A stretch of 64,000 nt of DNA from Acidobacteriota bacterium. Lineage in GTDB: Bacteria > Acidobacteriota > Terriglobia > Bryobacterales > Bryobacteraceae. The position numbers and the translations under genes are program-made. The stretch is taken from the NCBI GenBank assembly GCA_017307505.1, contig JAFKEE010000016.1:434001-498000 (forward strand). The letters are read 5' to 3'. Every line of letters starts with the position of its first letter. Position 1 is the first letter of the stretch. The notes beneath the pieces are model-generated. The model made no database searches and was not told the DNA's origin. It saw only the letters and a program-made list of their open reading frames with translations. Shown here piece by piece: positions 18,650 through 30,187 of the stretch.

Positions 18650-19762
18650 GTGGAGAGCACTACCCATTCCGGTTCGCTTCGCATAGCACTGCTGGGCACA
18701 CGCGGCATTCCTGCCCGTTACGGCGGGTTTGAGACGTTCGCCGAGGAATTGTCCACTCGGCTGGTCCAACGTGGCCACGAGGTGACCGTTTATTGCCGGG
18801 ATGAACACGAACAGGCAGAGTATCGCGGGGTGCACTTGCGCCACATCCCCCCTGTTCGGCATAAGTACCTGGAAACGCTGGTCCACACCTTTGTCTCGAC
18901 CATCGATTTGATGCGCCGCCCAAAACAGGTGGCACTCTACTGCAACGGCGCGAATGCCATCTTCACTGCGTTCGCGCGCCTCGCCGGCATGCCGACCGCG
19001 CTGAATGTGGACGGACTGGAACGGAAGCGGAAGAAGTGGAATGCTCTGGCGCGCGCGTGGTATCTGATGTCCGAGGCGCTGTCCACGTTCTGTCCCACAG
19101 AGATCGTCACCGATGCTGTGCAGATTCGTGAGTACTACCGCTCCCGATATGGGGCCGACTCAACATTTATCTCCTACGGAGCGCCCACGGGAACGGTCGA
19201 GACCGACGAAGCGCTGAGACAACTTGGCCTGGAACGCCGCCGGTACTTTCTCTATGTCACACGCTTCGAACCGGAGAACAATCCGTTGATGGTGCGGCGG
19301 GCATTCGAAAGGGTGGAAACGGACCTCAAACTTGCTTTGATCGGCGACGCACCCTATGCGGCGGACTACATCCGCCAAGTCCGTGACACGACCGACCCGC
19401 GAGTTGTCCTCCCCGGTACAATCTTCGGCGAAGGCTATCACGAACTGCAATCACACAGCTTCGCCTACATTCATGCAACGGAAGTGGGGGGAACCCACCC
19501 CGCGCTCATCGAAGCGATGGGCCGGGGCGCCTTAATCCTGTATCTCATGACGCCCGAGAATCACGAAGTGGCCGGAGGAGCAGGACTGCCCTTCCACAAT
19601 GAAGTGGAGCTCTCCGAATTGATTCGCGAAGTGCTGCGAATGCCGGAGGAGGAACGCGAACGTCGACGAGCAGCGTCTCTCAAACGGGTACAGGAGCGCT
19701 ACAGTTGGGATGCGGTAACCGATGCCTATGAGGACCTGTTCCGGCGCCTTCTGGCGCGTTAG
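18650..19762 (+). CDS. Family-4 glycosyltransferase with DUF1972 N-terminus
   Basis: 370 residues. The N-terminus LRIALLGTRGIPARYGGFET is the signature of the DUF1972/rhamnosyltransferase (WchF, Cps2T-like) group of GT-B enzymes. The C-terminal domain has the ATEVGGTHPALIEAMGRGA motif for nucleotide-sugar binding. I chose the GTG at 18650, 10 nt after the previous stop. The open frame reaching back to 18452 would add an Arg/Pro/Ser-rich shadow of the previous gene. In related pathways such enzymes add the second sugar (often rhamnose) to a lipid-linked glucose; the donor here is unknown. Confidence 0.85.
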   Translation: MESTTHSGSLRIALLGTRGIPARYGGFETFAEELSTRLVQRGHEVTVYCRDEHEQAEYRGVHLRHIPPVRHKYLETLVHTFVSTIDLMRRPKQVALYCNGANAIFTAFARLAGMPTALNVDGLERKRKKWNALARAWYLMSEALSTFCPTEIVTDAVQIREYYRSRYGADSTFISYGAPTGTVETDEALRQLGLERRRYFLYVTRFEPENNPLMVRRAFERVETDLKLALIGDAPYAADYIRQVRDTTDPRVVLPGTIFGEGYHELQSHSFAYIHATEVGGTHPALIEAMGRGALILYLMTPENHEVAGGAGLPFHNEVELSELIREVLRMPEEERERRRAASLKRVQERYSWDAVTDAYEDLFRRLLAR

Positions 19763-19764
19763 CC

Positions 19765-20883
19765 ATGTACCGCATCTGGGTTGAAATCTCGCTCGACCAA
19801 CTGGCGGCCAACTACCACGCCGTGCGGCTGGTGGTGGGCGAGGGCGTGGTGGTGGCTCCGGTGCTGAAAGCGGATGCCTACCGGCACGGGTCCGTGGAAG
19901 TCGCTCACCGGCTGCAGCAGGAAGGGGCCCAGTGGGTCGCTGTGAGCAATGCCGAAGAGGGTGTCGTCCTGCGCGAATCCGGCATACGGCTGCGCATTCT
20001 GGTGATGGGCGATTTCCTGCCCCATGAGCGGGACGCTTTGGTCGAATATTCTCTCACTCCGGTAATCCACTCCCTGGAGCGACTGAAAGAGTACGATCGG
20101 ATGGCCGAAGCCCTGGATCGCATCCTGCCCTGCCACCTAAAACTCGATACGGGTATGGGGCGGCTGGGCGTGCGGGCGACTCCGCAGCAGACGGCTGAGT
20201 CCGTGGCCGCCGCGCGCCATCTGTACGTGGAAGGTCTGATGACACACTTTGCCTCTGCCTCAGACTTCAGCACATCCCAGACCGCCGAACAGATCGCCCG
20301 CTACGAGGATGTGTTGCAAACAATGGGGCAAATGGGCATCCAGCCTCCGTTGCAGCACCTGGGCAGCAGCGCGACGATCGCCTATGGAATCCGCCAGGCG
20401 TTCGGGACGATGGTCCGCCCGGGGCTGGCCATCTATGGGTACATCACGCCCAGCAAGGGTGCTGCCCCTCAACCCGAGCTCAATGTGCTGCCCGCCCTGA
20501 CGTGGAAGAGCCGTCTGGTGGAGATCAAGGAGATCCCGGAGGGAGCCCAGGTCGGCTATGGAGCAACCTGGCGGACCCAGCGCACAACCCGGCTGGGCAT
20601 CGTGGCCGCCGGGTACGCCGACGGCATCCCGCATGCGCTGTCGAACCGCGGCCAGGTGATTGTGGACGGTTACCTGGCTCCAATCGTCGGTGCCGTTTCC
20701 ATGGATCTCATCACCGTCGACCTCAACGGTGTTCCGCCGGCCCGGGTTGGAGACACGGTCACGCTGTTGGGACGAGAGAACGGCGTCCGGTGGGACGCCG
20801 AAGACATCGCAGCCGCGGCTGGAACCATCAGCTATTCGGTCTTGTGCGGGATCGGCAACCGGGTCAAACGGGTCTACGTGTGA
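19765..20883 (+). CDS. alr: Alanine racemase
   Basis: PLP enzyme that makes D-alanine for peptidoglycan. At 372 residues it has normal length. The PLP lysine lies in VLKADAYRHG (K35), and the second-half catalytic-tyrosine region reads GYGATWRTQRTTRLGIVAAGYADG. The C-terminal part has VSMDLITVDL and GDTVTLLGRE, typical of the beta-domain. It starts 2 nt after the glycosyltransferase stop and so is probably co-transcribed with the glycan genes. It is convergent with the sensor kinase (10-bp gap). Confidence 0.95.
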   Translation: MYRIWVEISLDQLAANYHAVRLVVGEGVVVAPVLKADAYRHGSVEVAHRLQQEGAQWVAVSNAEEGVVLRESGIRLRILVMGDFLPHERDALVEYSLTPVIHSLERLKEYDRMAEALDRILPCHLKLDTGMGRLGVRATPQQTAESVAAARHLYVEGLMTHFASASDFSTSQTAEQIARYEDVLQTMGQMGIQPPLQHLGSSATIAYGIRQAFGTMVRPGLAIYGYITPSKGAAPQPELNVLPALTWKSRLVEIKEIPEGAQVGYGATWRTQRTTRLGIVAAGYADGIPHALSNRGQVIVDGYLAPIVGAVSMDLITVDLNGVPPARVGDTVTLLGRENGVRWDAEDIAAAAGTISYSVLCGIGNRVKRVYV

Positions 20884-20893
20884 GGGCAGGGCA

Positions 20894-22948
20894 TTAGACC
20901 TTGCGATCCCTGTCGGGCACCCAGCGCTCGAGCACGGCAGCCAGGCCGGCCATCTGTATGGGCTTGGCCAGATAGTCGGACATTCCGGCCTGCAGGCACT
21001 GCTCACGATCGCCGTGCATCGCATTCGCTGTCAACGCAATGATGGGCACCTGGTGTTCCTCAATCAGATTCCTGCGCAAAAGCCTCGTCGTTTCAAGCCC
21101 ATCCATTCCGGGCAGGCGCCAATCCATCAGAATCAGATCAAAGGTGAACGACTGCGCCTTCCGCAGGGCTTCATGACCATCGCCGGCTACATCCACTTCG
21201 CAGCCCAGCCGTTCCAGCATCCTCTGCACAAGCCTCTGGTTGATCGCGTTGTCTTCGACAACAAGAACACGGGCCATGGACGAACTCAGCTGTTCGGCGG
21301 GCCGGACATCGTTGTGTTGCTCCATCGTGTTATCGGCCGGGCGCAAGGGCAGGGCGAGAGTAAATTGCGACCCTTCACCTGGCCTGGAATTGACCTCAAT
21401 TGTCCCGCCCATCAGAGCGGCCAGCTTGCGCGAGATCACGAGGCCCAGTCCCGTGCCGTCGTGGCGCCGGGAGGGTGAGGAATCCAGTTGGATGAAGCTC
21501 TGGAACAACTGGGGCAGTTTCGAGGCGGGGATGCCGCTGCCCGTGTCGCGGACCTGGATGCTCAGGTCCACCAGGTCCTTGGCGCGCGGAAAGACCTCGA
21601 CCCGGACCGTGACACTGCCCCGGTCTGTGAATTTGACAGCATTGCCAACCAGATTGGCAACAATCTGGCGGATCCGCAGTTCATCGCCAACCAGAACAGG
21701 CAGCCGCGCCGGCATTTCCACATCGAGCGAAATCCCCTTGTGCAAAGCTTTGGGGCGGAACAACCGGACCACTTCCTGGCAGACTTCGGCTACCCGGAAG
21801 GGTGTCGCCTGAACCTGCAGCTTGCCCGATTCCACTTTGGCGAGATCGAGAATGTCGTTGATCAGGTCCAGCAGGCGGCGGCCGGAGACGTCGATGGTCT
21901 CGGCATACTCACGCTGCTCAGCGGTCAGCGGCGTGCGGAGCATCAACTCGGCCATGCCCAATACTCCGTTCATGGGCGTGCGGATCTCATGGCTCATATT
22001 CGCCAGAAAGGCCGACTTCGCCCGGCTGGCTTCTTCCGCGGCGCGTTTGGAAGCGAACAGGCGGCGCTCTTCCCAGACCAGAATCAGGACTGTGCAGATC
22101 AGGATCCCGAGGCACCATTTCAGCAGCCAGGTCTGGCGCTTCAGATCCTGCAGGGCGAAGAGGGCGACGCTTTGGCCACTGGCTAAGGTATTCCAATTTA
22201 GAACGATGGAGGCGAAGGTGCCATCCGTGACCATACGGCCAATCTCTTCGTGAAAGACATCGGCCACCTGTTGAGCGGCACGATCGTCCCTTCGCGCACC
22301 GACCCCGTAGTAGCCCGCAGCCTCTTCGAGATGATGGAGACGGACCCGCATGTCACTGCAGGCTTCCCTCTTGAGGTTGAGGACGGAATCACCCATTCCA
22401 TCCCCCACCAATGCCACGTCCACCTCGCCCTTGCACATCGCCTGCATGGCCGCGGTCTGGTCGGGCGGGCGGATGATCTGTCCTCCGGGCGCCAGCCGCT
22501 CAATCACGCCATCGATGACCACTCCTGCCCGGGCTGCCACCTTTTTCCCGGCGAAGTTTCCGTCGAACGGCACTCCGTCCCTGGTGATCGCCCAAAAGGT
22601 GATCTTCATGTAGGGATCGCTGAGATAGTAAAGCTTGCGCGTCTCCGGAAAGTCACCAACCAGAGGCCAGATGTCCAGATTGTGCCGGTTGTTCGGATCG
22701 CGAGGCCCCTCGGGGGCATAGACCCATTCCAGCCGGATCCCCCGCCGCTGCGCCGCGACGGAGATGGTCTCGATGATGGAGCCGTGGGGTTTGCCGTCCG
22801 GACCGAGTTTGGAACCGGGCGGCCAGTTGCCGAAGCCGACACGAAAGGTCCGGCTGTGAGTCTGGTCACGGAGCTGCCACAGTCCGGCCGCGCCTAACAG
22901 GCACACGATGACCAGAGAAACCCACCAATACCGCCGCGCAGAACTCAC
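20894..22948 (-). CDS. Hybrid sensor histidine kinase with periplasmic solute-binding sensor
   Basis: 684 residues. Order of parts: membrane helix (about 10-25); periplasmic type-3 solute-binding-like domain (34-255); second helix (273-291); HisKA with [15 protein letters not shown] (phospho-His320); HATPase with DTGSGIP and DGTGLGL; and a C-terminal receiver with VLVVEDN and [10 protein letters not shown] (phospho-Asp609). It should sense an external small molecule, by family often an amino acid or organic acid, and pass phosphate to its own receiver. No separate output regulator or phosphotransfer protein is next to it, so its target is unknown. It lies convergent to alr. Confidence 0.92.
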   Translation of the reverse strand: MSSARRYWWVSLVIVCLLGAAGLWQLRDQTHSRTFRVGFGNWPPGSKLGPDGKPHGSIIETISVAAQRRGIRLEWVYAPEGPRDPNNRHNLDIWPLVGDFPETRKLYYLSDPYMKITFWAITRDGVPFDGNFAGKKVAARAGVVIDGVIERLAPGGQIIRPPDQTAAMQAMCKGEVDVALVGDGMGDSVLNLKREACSDMRVRLHHLEEAAGYYGVGARRDDRAAQQVADVFHEEIGRMVTDGTFASIVLNWNTLASGQSVALFALQDLKRQTWLLKWCLGILICTVLILVWEERRLFASKRAAEEASRAKSAFLANMSHEIRTPMNGVLGMAELMLRTPLTAEQREYAETIDVSGRRLLDLINDILDLAKVESGKLQVQATPFRVAEVCQEVVRLFRPKALHKGISLDVEMPARLPVLVGDELRIRQIVANLVGNAVKFTDRGSVTVRVEVFPRAKDLVDLSIQVRDTGSGIPASKLPQLFQSFIQLDSSPSRRHDGTGLGLVISRKLAALMGGTIEVNSRPGEGSQFTLALPLRPADNTMEQHNDVRPAEQLSSSMARVLVVEDNAINQRLVQRMLERLGCEVDVAGDGHEALRKAQSFTFDLILMDWRLPGMDGLETTRLLRRNLIEEHQVPIIALTANAMHGDREQCLQAGMSDYLAKPIQMAGLAAVLERWVPDRDRKV

Positions 22949-23003
22949 CTTGAGAGTCTATCGACGGATCCCGGTGAAACCTATACAACCAGTCCAGTAT
23001 TGA

Positions 23004-25421
<2,418 letters not shown>

Positions 25422-25452
25422 CTAATCCTTGTTTCCACCGCTCGCATCATGG

Positions 25453-26568
25453 TCAGATGCGCATGGGCATCACGACATAGCGGTACTTGTAGTCAACGCC
25501 TTCGCCGGAGGGGGTCAACTCGCCGGCGCTTTGCGCGTCCTTGAAGTGGAAGGCCACCTTGGCCTCGGGCACGGCGCGCAGGAACTCCAACAGATACTGT
25601 GCATTGAAACCGATCTCGACCGTGGGGCCGCCGTATTCCACTGCCAGGCTCTCTTCCGACTCGCCGCTCTCCGAGAGCGAGGAATGAATGGTGGCTTCGT
25701 TGTCGGCGAAGCGCACTTTGATGGCGCGAGAGCGCTCATCGGAAAACTGGGCCACGCGTTCAATGGAGGCGCGGAGTTCGTCCCGTTCAATGGCCACAGT
25801 GTGGCTGTGGGACTTCGGCAGAACGCGTTCGAAATCGGGGAAGTTGCCGGTGAGCTTCCTGCTGATCAGCAGGCGGGCGCCAACCTGGAAGAACAGGTGA
25901 TTGTCATCGCCCGAGAAGTCGACCGCAGCATCCTTCGTTTCGGAATCCGAAGCCAGCTTAAGGATCTCAGCCATGGCCTTACGGGGCAGCAGAGCCTTGT
26001 AGTTGGTCTCGCTCTGCATGGGGTTCTCACACTCGACCAAAGCCAGGCGGTGACCGTCGGTGGCGACCATCGTGATGGTCTTGCCCTTCACCTGTAGTAA
26101 GGCTCCGTTGAGCGTAAACCGGGATTCCTCTGCAGAAATGGCGAAAATCGTCTTGGAAATCATGCTGCTGAGCAGCGCGAGAGGAAGCTGGGCGAGCGCT
26201 TCCGGCATTTCGGGCAGCTCGGGGTAGCTTTCCCTGGACATGCCGGCGATGCGCGTTTTGGACCGGCCACAGGTGAGGCTGGCCCAGTGGTTGTCACTGA
26301 ACTTGACCACCACATCGGCGTCGGGCAAGAGGCGGACATAGTCCAGCAGCTTCTTGGCGGGGATGGTGCCGGCTCCGGCCGACTTCACTTTCGCGGGTGT
26401 CGAACAACGGATGCCCAACTCCAGGTCCGTGGCGGTCAGCGTGAGCCGCTCACCGGACAGCTCCAGCAGGACATTCGAAAGGATTGGAATCGTAGTCTTC
26501 TTCTCAACCACGCCTTGCGACAGATTCAGCTCGCGAACGAGATCGGCTTTGCTGACGGTGAACTCCAT
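25453..26568 (-). CDS. dnaN: DNA polymerase III sliding clamp (beta subunit)
   Basis: Ring-shaped processivity clamp. At 371 residues it has the usual length, and the N-terminus MEFTVSKADLVRELNLSQGV and the C-terminal YRYVVMPMRI match the family. The middle carries FTLNGALLQVKG and VATDGHRLAL. It follows dnaA with a 256-bp gap holding DnaA-box-like nonamers, and precedes gyrB. Confidence 0.97.
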   Translation of the reverse strand: MEFTVSKADLVRELNLSQGVVEKKTTIPILSNVLLELSGERLTLTATDLELGIRCSTPAKVKSAGAGTIPAKKLLDYVRLLPDADVVVKFSDNHWASLTCGRSKTRIAGMSRESYPELPEMPEALAQLPLALLSSMISKTIFAISAEESRFTLNGALLQVKGKTITMVATDGHRLALVECENPMQSETNYKALLPRKAMAEILKLASDSETKDAAVDFSGDDNHLFFQVGARLLISRKLTGNFPDFERVLPKSHSHTVAIERDELRASIERVAQFSDERSRAIKVRFADNEATIHSSLSESGESEESLAVEYGGPTVEIGFNAQYLLEFLRAVPEAKVAFHFKDAQSAGELTPSGEGVDYKYRYVVMPMRI

Positions 26569-26824
26569 GGAACCGTTTCCCCTTCTGGTCGGACCCTACG
26601 CCTACTGCTATCTCTCTCTCATTGAACAGATCCTATTGCTTCTAGGATTCGTAGGACCTGTGGAAATGTAGATTTCTCTCTAAATTATACAAAACTCTGA
26701 GCCTTGACGGATCCGCGAAGTGTGAAAAGTAACGTTGGAACCGCCGGATCTTCCGGCGGGCTCCCAGATCCTCACAGGAGTGCAAAGGGTCTGTGGAGCC
26801 GCCGTTGTGGAAAACTGTGGAAAT
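26569..26824. other. dnaN-dnaA gap with DnaA-box-like repeats, possible part of oriC
   Basis: TGTGGAAAT (reverse complement ATTTCCACA) occurs at 26659-26667 and 26816-26824, and TGTGGAAAA at 26806-26814. These differ from the E. coli DnaA box TTATCCACA by one or two bases. An AT-rich stretch (about 26670-26700, with TAAATTATAC) lies between them and could be an unwinding element. The same nonamer recurs upstream of dnaA. The dnaN promoter must also be in this gap. Confidence 0.6.
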
Positions 26825-28168
26825 CTAATTGAATGAATCGGATACGCTGTGGATCAGCCTGTTCAAATCAGGGTCGGACTGACGCAGCTCCTCCACTTTC
26901 CGAATGGAATGGAGGACCGTGGTGTGGTGCTTACCCCCAAAGTGGCGTCCGATCTCGGGCAGGGAAGCAGGCGTGAGCTCTTTGCAGATGTACATAGCCA
27001 CCTGGCGCGGCCGGGCGATCTCGTGGGCGTTCGTCTTCTGTTTCAGTTGGGATGGCTGCAGGTTGTAGCGTTCGGCCACGGCGCGGACGACGGCGTCGAT
27101 TGTGATGCGGCGCTCCGGTCCCGGCAACAGCTGCTTAAGGGCCTGCTGGGCCATCGGCAGATTGATTGGGATATTGGTGACCGAGGAGTACGCCAGAAGC
27201 TTCGTCCAGGCGCCTTCCAGTTCACGCACGCTCGACTTCGTTTTGGTGGCGATGTAGATGCGGACATCCTCGGGCAGACGGATGCCTTCCATCTCGGCCT
27301 TCTTATCGAGAATGGCCATTTTGGTCTCCAGGTCAGGCGGCTGGACGTCGACCATCAGACCCCATTCGAACCGCGAACGGAGACGCTCGACCAGGCCCGG
27401 GGTGTTTTTGGGCATCTGGTCACTGCTGATCACGATCTGCTTCTGGTGGTCGTAGAGCTCATTGAAGGTGTGGAAGAACTCTTCCTGGGTGCGTTCCTTG
27501 CCGGCCAGCGAATGGATGTCGTCAATCAGCAGGGCATCGGCGGTGCGATAGTGCTGATGAAAGGCGGCCATGCGATCGGTGCGAATGCAATGGATCATCT
27601 CATTCATAAACCGCTCACCCGAGGTGTAGACCAGGCGCAGGGCGCCGTGGTTGTCGATGAGGGCGCGGCCGATGGCATGGATGAGGTGAGTCTTGCCCAT
27701 ACCGCTTCCGCCGTATATGAAGAGAGGGTTGTAGCTCTTGGAGGGTGAGTTGGCAACCGCCAGGGAAGCCGCATGAGCAAACTGATTGCAGGAACCCACC
27801 ACGAAGGACGAAAACGTGAGGCGGGGGTTCAACTGACTGTTGACGGCCGGGAATTCAGGCGCGGGCGCGGCGGCGGTCCCACTGACGGGCCGGGCGGCAT
27901 GGCGGTCAACGAGCGGCGCCGACAACGGGGCGAGCTCATAATGGATTTCTGCGACGGGAAGCTGCAGTTCACGGATGGCCGTGGCCACCTTCGGCGCATA
28001 CTCGCTCTCCAGCCAGATCTTTGTCACCTCGTCTGGTACTGCCACGCGTAACCTTGATCCGTCCAGTTCCAGGAACTCTGTGCGAGAAACCCAGTTCTGG
28101 TAGGCCTCCGAGGTTAACTTGTGGTGGAGCTGTTCTTTGATTGCTTCCCACGTATTCTTTTCCAACAT
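26825..28168 (-). CDS. dnaA: Chromosomal replication initiator DnaA
   Basis: AAA+ initiator that binds DnaA boxes and opens oriC. With the ATG at 28168 it has 447 residues. Domain I starts MLEKNTWEAIKEQLHHKL. The ATPase has GGSGMGKTHLIHAIG and ALLIDDIHSLAGKERTQEE, and domain IV has the signature ARPRQVAMYICKELT followed by GGKHHTTVLHSIRKVEEL. A GTG at 28198 would add 10 residues; I prefer the inner ATG because the family normally starts with this helix, and GGGAG lies upstream of it. One DnaA-box-like nonamer overlaps the longer start. Confidence 0.97.
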   Translation of the reverse strand: MLEKNTWEAIKEQLHHKLTSEAYQNWVSRTEFLELDGSRLRVAVPDEVTKIWLESEYAPKVATAIRELQLPVAEIHYELAPLSAPLVDRHAARPVSGTAAAPAPEFPAVNSQLNPRLTFSSFVVGSCNQFAHAASLAVANSPSKSYNPLFIYGGSGMGKTHLIHAIGRALIDNHGALRLVYTSGERFMNEMIHCIRTDRMAAFHQHYRTADALLIDDIHSLAGKERTQEEFFHTFNELYDHQKQIVISSDQMPKNTPGLVERLRSRFEWGLMVDVQPPDLETKMAILDKKAEMEGIRLPEDVRIYIATKTKSSVRELEGAWTKLLAYSSVTNIPINLPMAQQALKQLLPGPERRITIDAVVRAVAERYNLQPSQLKQKTNAHEIARPRQVAMYICKELTPASLPEIGRHFGGKHHTTVLHSIRKVEELRQSDPDLNRLIHSVSDSFN

Positions 28169-28511
28169 CGAGTCACAATACTCCCACGGAATTTCCACAG
28201 GGTGGAAAAGTCGACAGAAACAGATTTATGGATTGGCTGGAGGCGACCGTTCTGTCTGGCGTCGTTGATCGGGAGTGTCCTCCCGCAGCGTACGCCGCCG
28301 CCCAAGCGAAGATCAGAATAGCACAATTCACAGGGCATCAAGCACCGCCTCTCACATATTTGTAACCGTTTAAAAACAAAGGAATATCTACGTTTGAAGG
28401 GGTTGTGGAAATCGCTCGCATTTCCGTCGGATTTTGTTCTGGGGAAGCTGCAAGAGGCTGAACGGATTGGTACTATCCGAGCCTTCGGTAACGGCGGCCG
28501 GAAGCCCGGAT
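28169..28511. other. Region upstream of dnaA with DnaA-box-like repeats, possible oriC half
   Basis: ATTTCCACA lies at 28191-28199 and its reverse complement TGTGGAAAT at 28404-28412. An AT-rich stretch (28360-28392, with GTTTAAAAACAAAGGAATAT) lies between them. With the copies in the dnaN-dnaA gap this suggests origin elements on both sides of dnaA, as in Bacillus. No gene is visible in this stretch. The dnaA promoter must also lie here. Confidence 0.55.
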
Positions 28512-28541
28512 TTGACAGATCGGGGGTGGTCGAGCCACAAT
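28512..28541 (+). promoter_or_regulatory. Probable promoter of tRNA-Gly
   Basis: TTGACA at 28512-28517, an 18-bp spacer and CACAAT at 28536-28541 (4 of 6 matches). The tRNA starts 17 nt downstream. Confidence 0.5.
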
Positions 28542-28557
28542 TAAAAAGTCACAGCGA

Positions 28558-28633
28558 GCGGGAGTAACTCAGCTGGTAGAGTGCGACCTTGCCAAGGTCG
28601 ATGTCGCCGGTTCGAATCCGGTCTCCCGCTCCA
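28558..28633 (+). tRNA. tRNA-Gly (anticodon GCC)
   Basis: A 76-nt cloverleaf with encoded CCA. The acceptor stem GCGGGAG pairs with CTCCCGC. The anticodon stem CGACC/GGTCG closes loop TTGCCAA, giving anticodon GCC. The T arm is CCGG-TTCGAAT-CCGG. It is the first gene on the right side of the presumed origin. Confidence 0.95.
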
Positions 28634-28743
28634 ATTCGACCACCTCTTCCCCCTTCGATAGCCTCCGTTCGATCCCCCTATCCGCGCTGCGCGCCCAACT
28701 CCACTGTCAACCTGATCTTCACAAACATCGTCAGTATCGGTGT

Positions 28744-30174
28744 ATGCGACGACTGCTGTTCCTCCTGGCCATTCCGCTGGCTGCCGCGGCTCCGCAACTG
28801 ACGGAAGAACAACGCATCGAACATCTGCTGGCCCGGGCCACTTTCGGGGCACGGCCGGGAGATGTGGAGAACATGAAGCAAGTCGGATGGAAAAAGTGGC
28901 TGGACCTGCAGCTCCATCCTGGACGTCTTCAGGAGGATTCGCAGTTAGAGGAGCGCCTACGGCCGCTGGAGTCGCTGCGCATGTCGAGCGAGGAGCTTGC
29001 CCGGACATATCCCAGGCCCAAACCCAAAAAAAATTTTTCGGCGGCGGACGCTCCGCGTCCGCCCCGGCCTAATCGGCCGGGCTTCCGCATGGCGGAAGCA
29101 ACCACACAGCAACGTCGCGACTTCCTTCTGGAACAGGCGCCTCCGCGGGTGATTGCCTACGATCTATCGGAGGCTAAAGTGCTGCGGGCCGTGTATTCCA
29201 ACCGCCAGTTGGAGGAGGTCCTCACGGATTTCTGGTTCAACCACTTCAATGTGTTTTTCGACAAGGGCGCCGACCGTTACCTCATCACTTCGTACGAGCG
29301 GGACGCCATCCGTCCCAACGTTCTCGGCAAATTCAAGGATCTGCTGATTGCGACGGCCAGACACCCGGCGATGCTCTTTTATCTGGACAACTGGCAGTCC
29401 GTTGCGCCGGGCTCGCAGCCTCGTCAAAAGCAGCGTGGTTTGAATGAGAATTATGCCCGCGAGCTCATGGAGCTTCACACTCTGGGGGTGGATGGGGGCT
29501 ATTCCCAAAAGGACATCGTCGAGGTGGCGCGCTGTTTCACGGGCTGGACGATCCGGCGGCCCCAACAGGGTGGGGAATTTTACTTCGCGCCGCGGTTGCA
29601 CGATAGGGGGGAGAAGACAGTCCTGGGCGTCAGGATCCCCGCTGGCGGCGGCGAGGAGGATGGCCTCAAGGTTCTGGACCTTCTGGCCAGGCACCCTTCC
29701 ACCGCTCGTTTTCTGAGCCACGAACTGGCTGTGCGCTTCGTCAGCGACAACCCACCTGCGGCGTTCGTGGACCGAATGGCGAAGGAGTATCTGAAAAGCG
29801 GCGGAGATCTGCGCGCAGTAGTCCGGACGATGTTTGAGTCAAAGGAATTCTGGTCGGCCGAGGCCTACAAGAGCAAAATAAAATCGCCTTTAGAATTCGT
29901 CGCCAGCGCTGTTCGCGCTGGCGAAGCGAACGTCACCTTCGGCTTCGGCCTCGCCCAAGTTGTGGACCGCCTGGGGCAGCCGTTGTACCGGAAGGCTGAG
30001 CCTACGGGCTACTCGAACAAATCGGAAGAATGGGTGAATTCCTCGGGGCTCGTAGCCCGCCTGAACTTCGCCAGTGCTCTGGCGGCGAATCGCGTGCCGG
30101 GGATCAAGGTGGATGCGGCGAAATACAAGGACGCCGGCGCAGTGTGGGGCTCGCCGGAATTCCAGAAACGTTGA
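28744..30174 (+). CDS. DUF1800 family protein
   Basis: A 476-residue secreted protein (signal MRRLLFLLAIPLAAAA). The family motif HLLARATFGARPGDVE is near residue 25, and VLTDFWFNHFNVFFDKG, NENYARELMELHTLGVDGGY and DIVEVARCFTGWT mark the core. Biochemical function is not established; such genes are nearly always paired with a DUF1501 gene, as here (14-bp gap). Around residues 100-119 a low-complexity Pro/Arg segment is encoded by three perfect hairpins in a row (29043-29099), which looks like an in-frame palindromic insertion. Confidence 0.9.
   Translation: MRRLLFLLAIPLAAAAPQLTEEQRIEHLLARATFGARPGDVENMKQVGWKKWLDLQLHPGRLQEDSQLEERLRPLESLRMSSEELARTYPRPKPKKNFSAADAPRPPRPNRPGFRMAEATTQQRRDFLLEQAPPRVIAYDLSEAKVLRAVYSNRQLEEVLTDFWFNHFNVFFDKGADRYLITSYERDAIRPNVLGKFKDLLIATARHPAMLFYLDNWQSVAPGSQPRQKQRGLNENYARELMELHTLGVDGGYSQKDIVEVARCFTGWTIRRPQQGGEFYFAPRLHDRGEKTVLGVRIPAGGGEEDGLKVLDLLARHPSTARFLSHELAVRFVSDNPPAAFVDRMAKEYLKSGGDLRAVVRTMFESKEFWSAEAYKSKIKSPLEFVASAVRAGEANVTFGFGLAQVVDRLGQPLYRKAEPTGYSNKSEEWVNSSGLVARLNFASALAANRVPGIKVDAAKYKDAGAVWGSPEFQKR
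29043..29099 (+). repeat. Three tandem perfect hairpins inside the DUF1800 gene
   Basis: GGCGGACG/CGTCCGCC (29043-29063, 5-nt loop), CCGGCC/GGCCGG (29064-29080, 5-nt loop) and GCTTCCGC/GCGGAAGC (29081-29099, 3-nt loop) follow one another without spacing. The translation of this part is low-complexity and not typical of the protein family. It resembles a REP/palindromic mobile element within a reading frame. Confidence 0.65.
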
Positions 30175-30187
30175 AAGGGGCTTGGCG

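Noticed and set aside
21488-22897. Forward frames opposite the hybrid sensor kinase.
   Set aside because: Antisense to a gene with complete kinase motifs.
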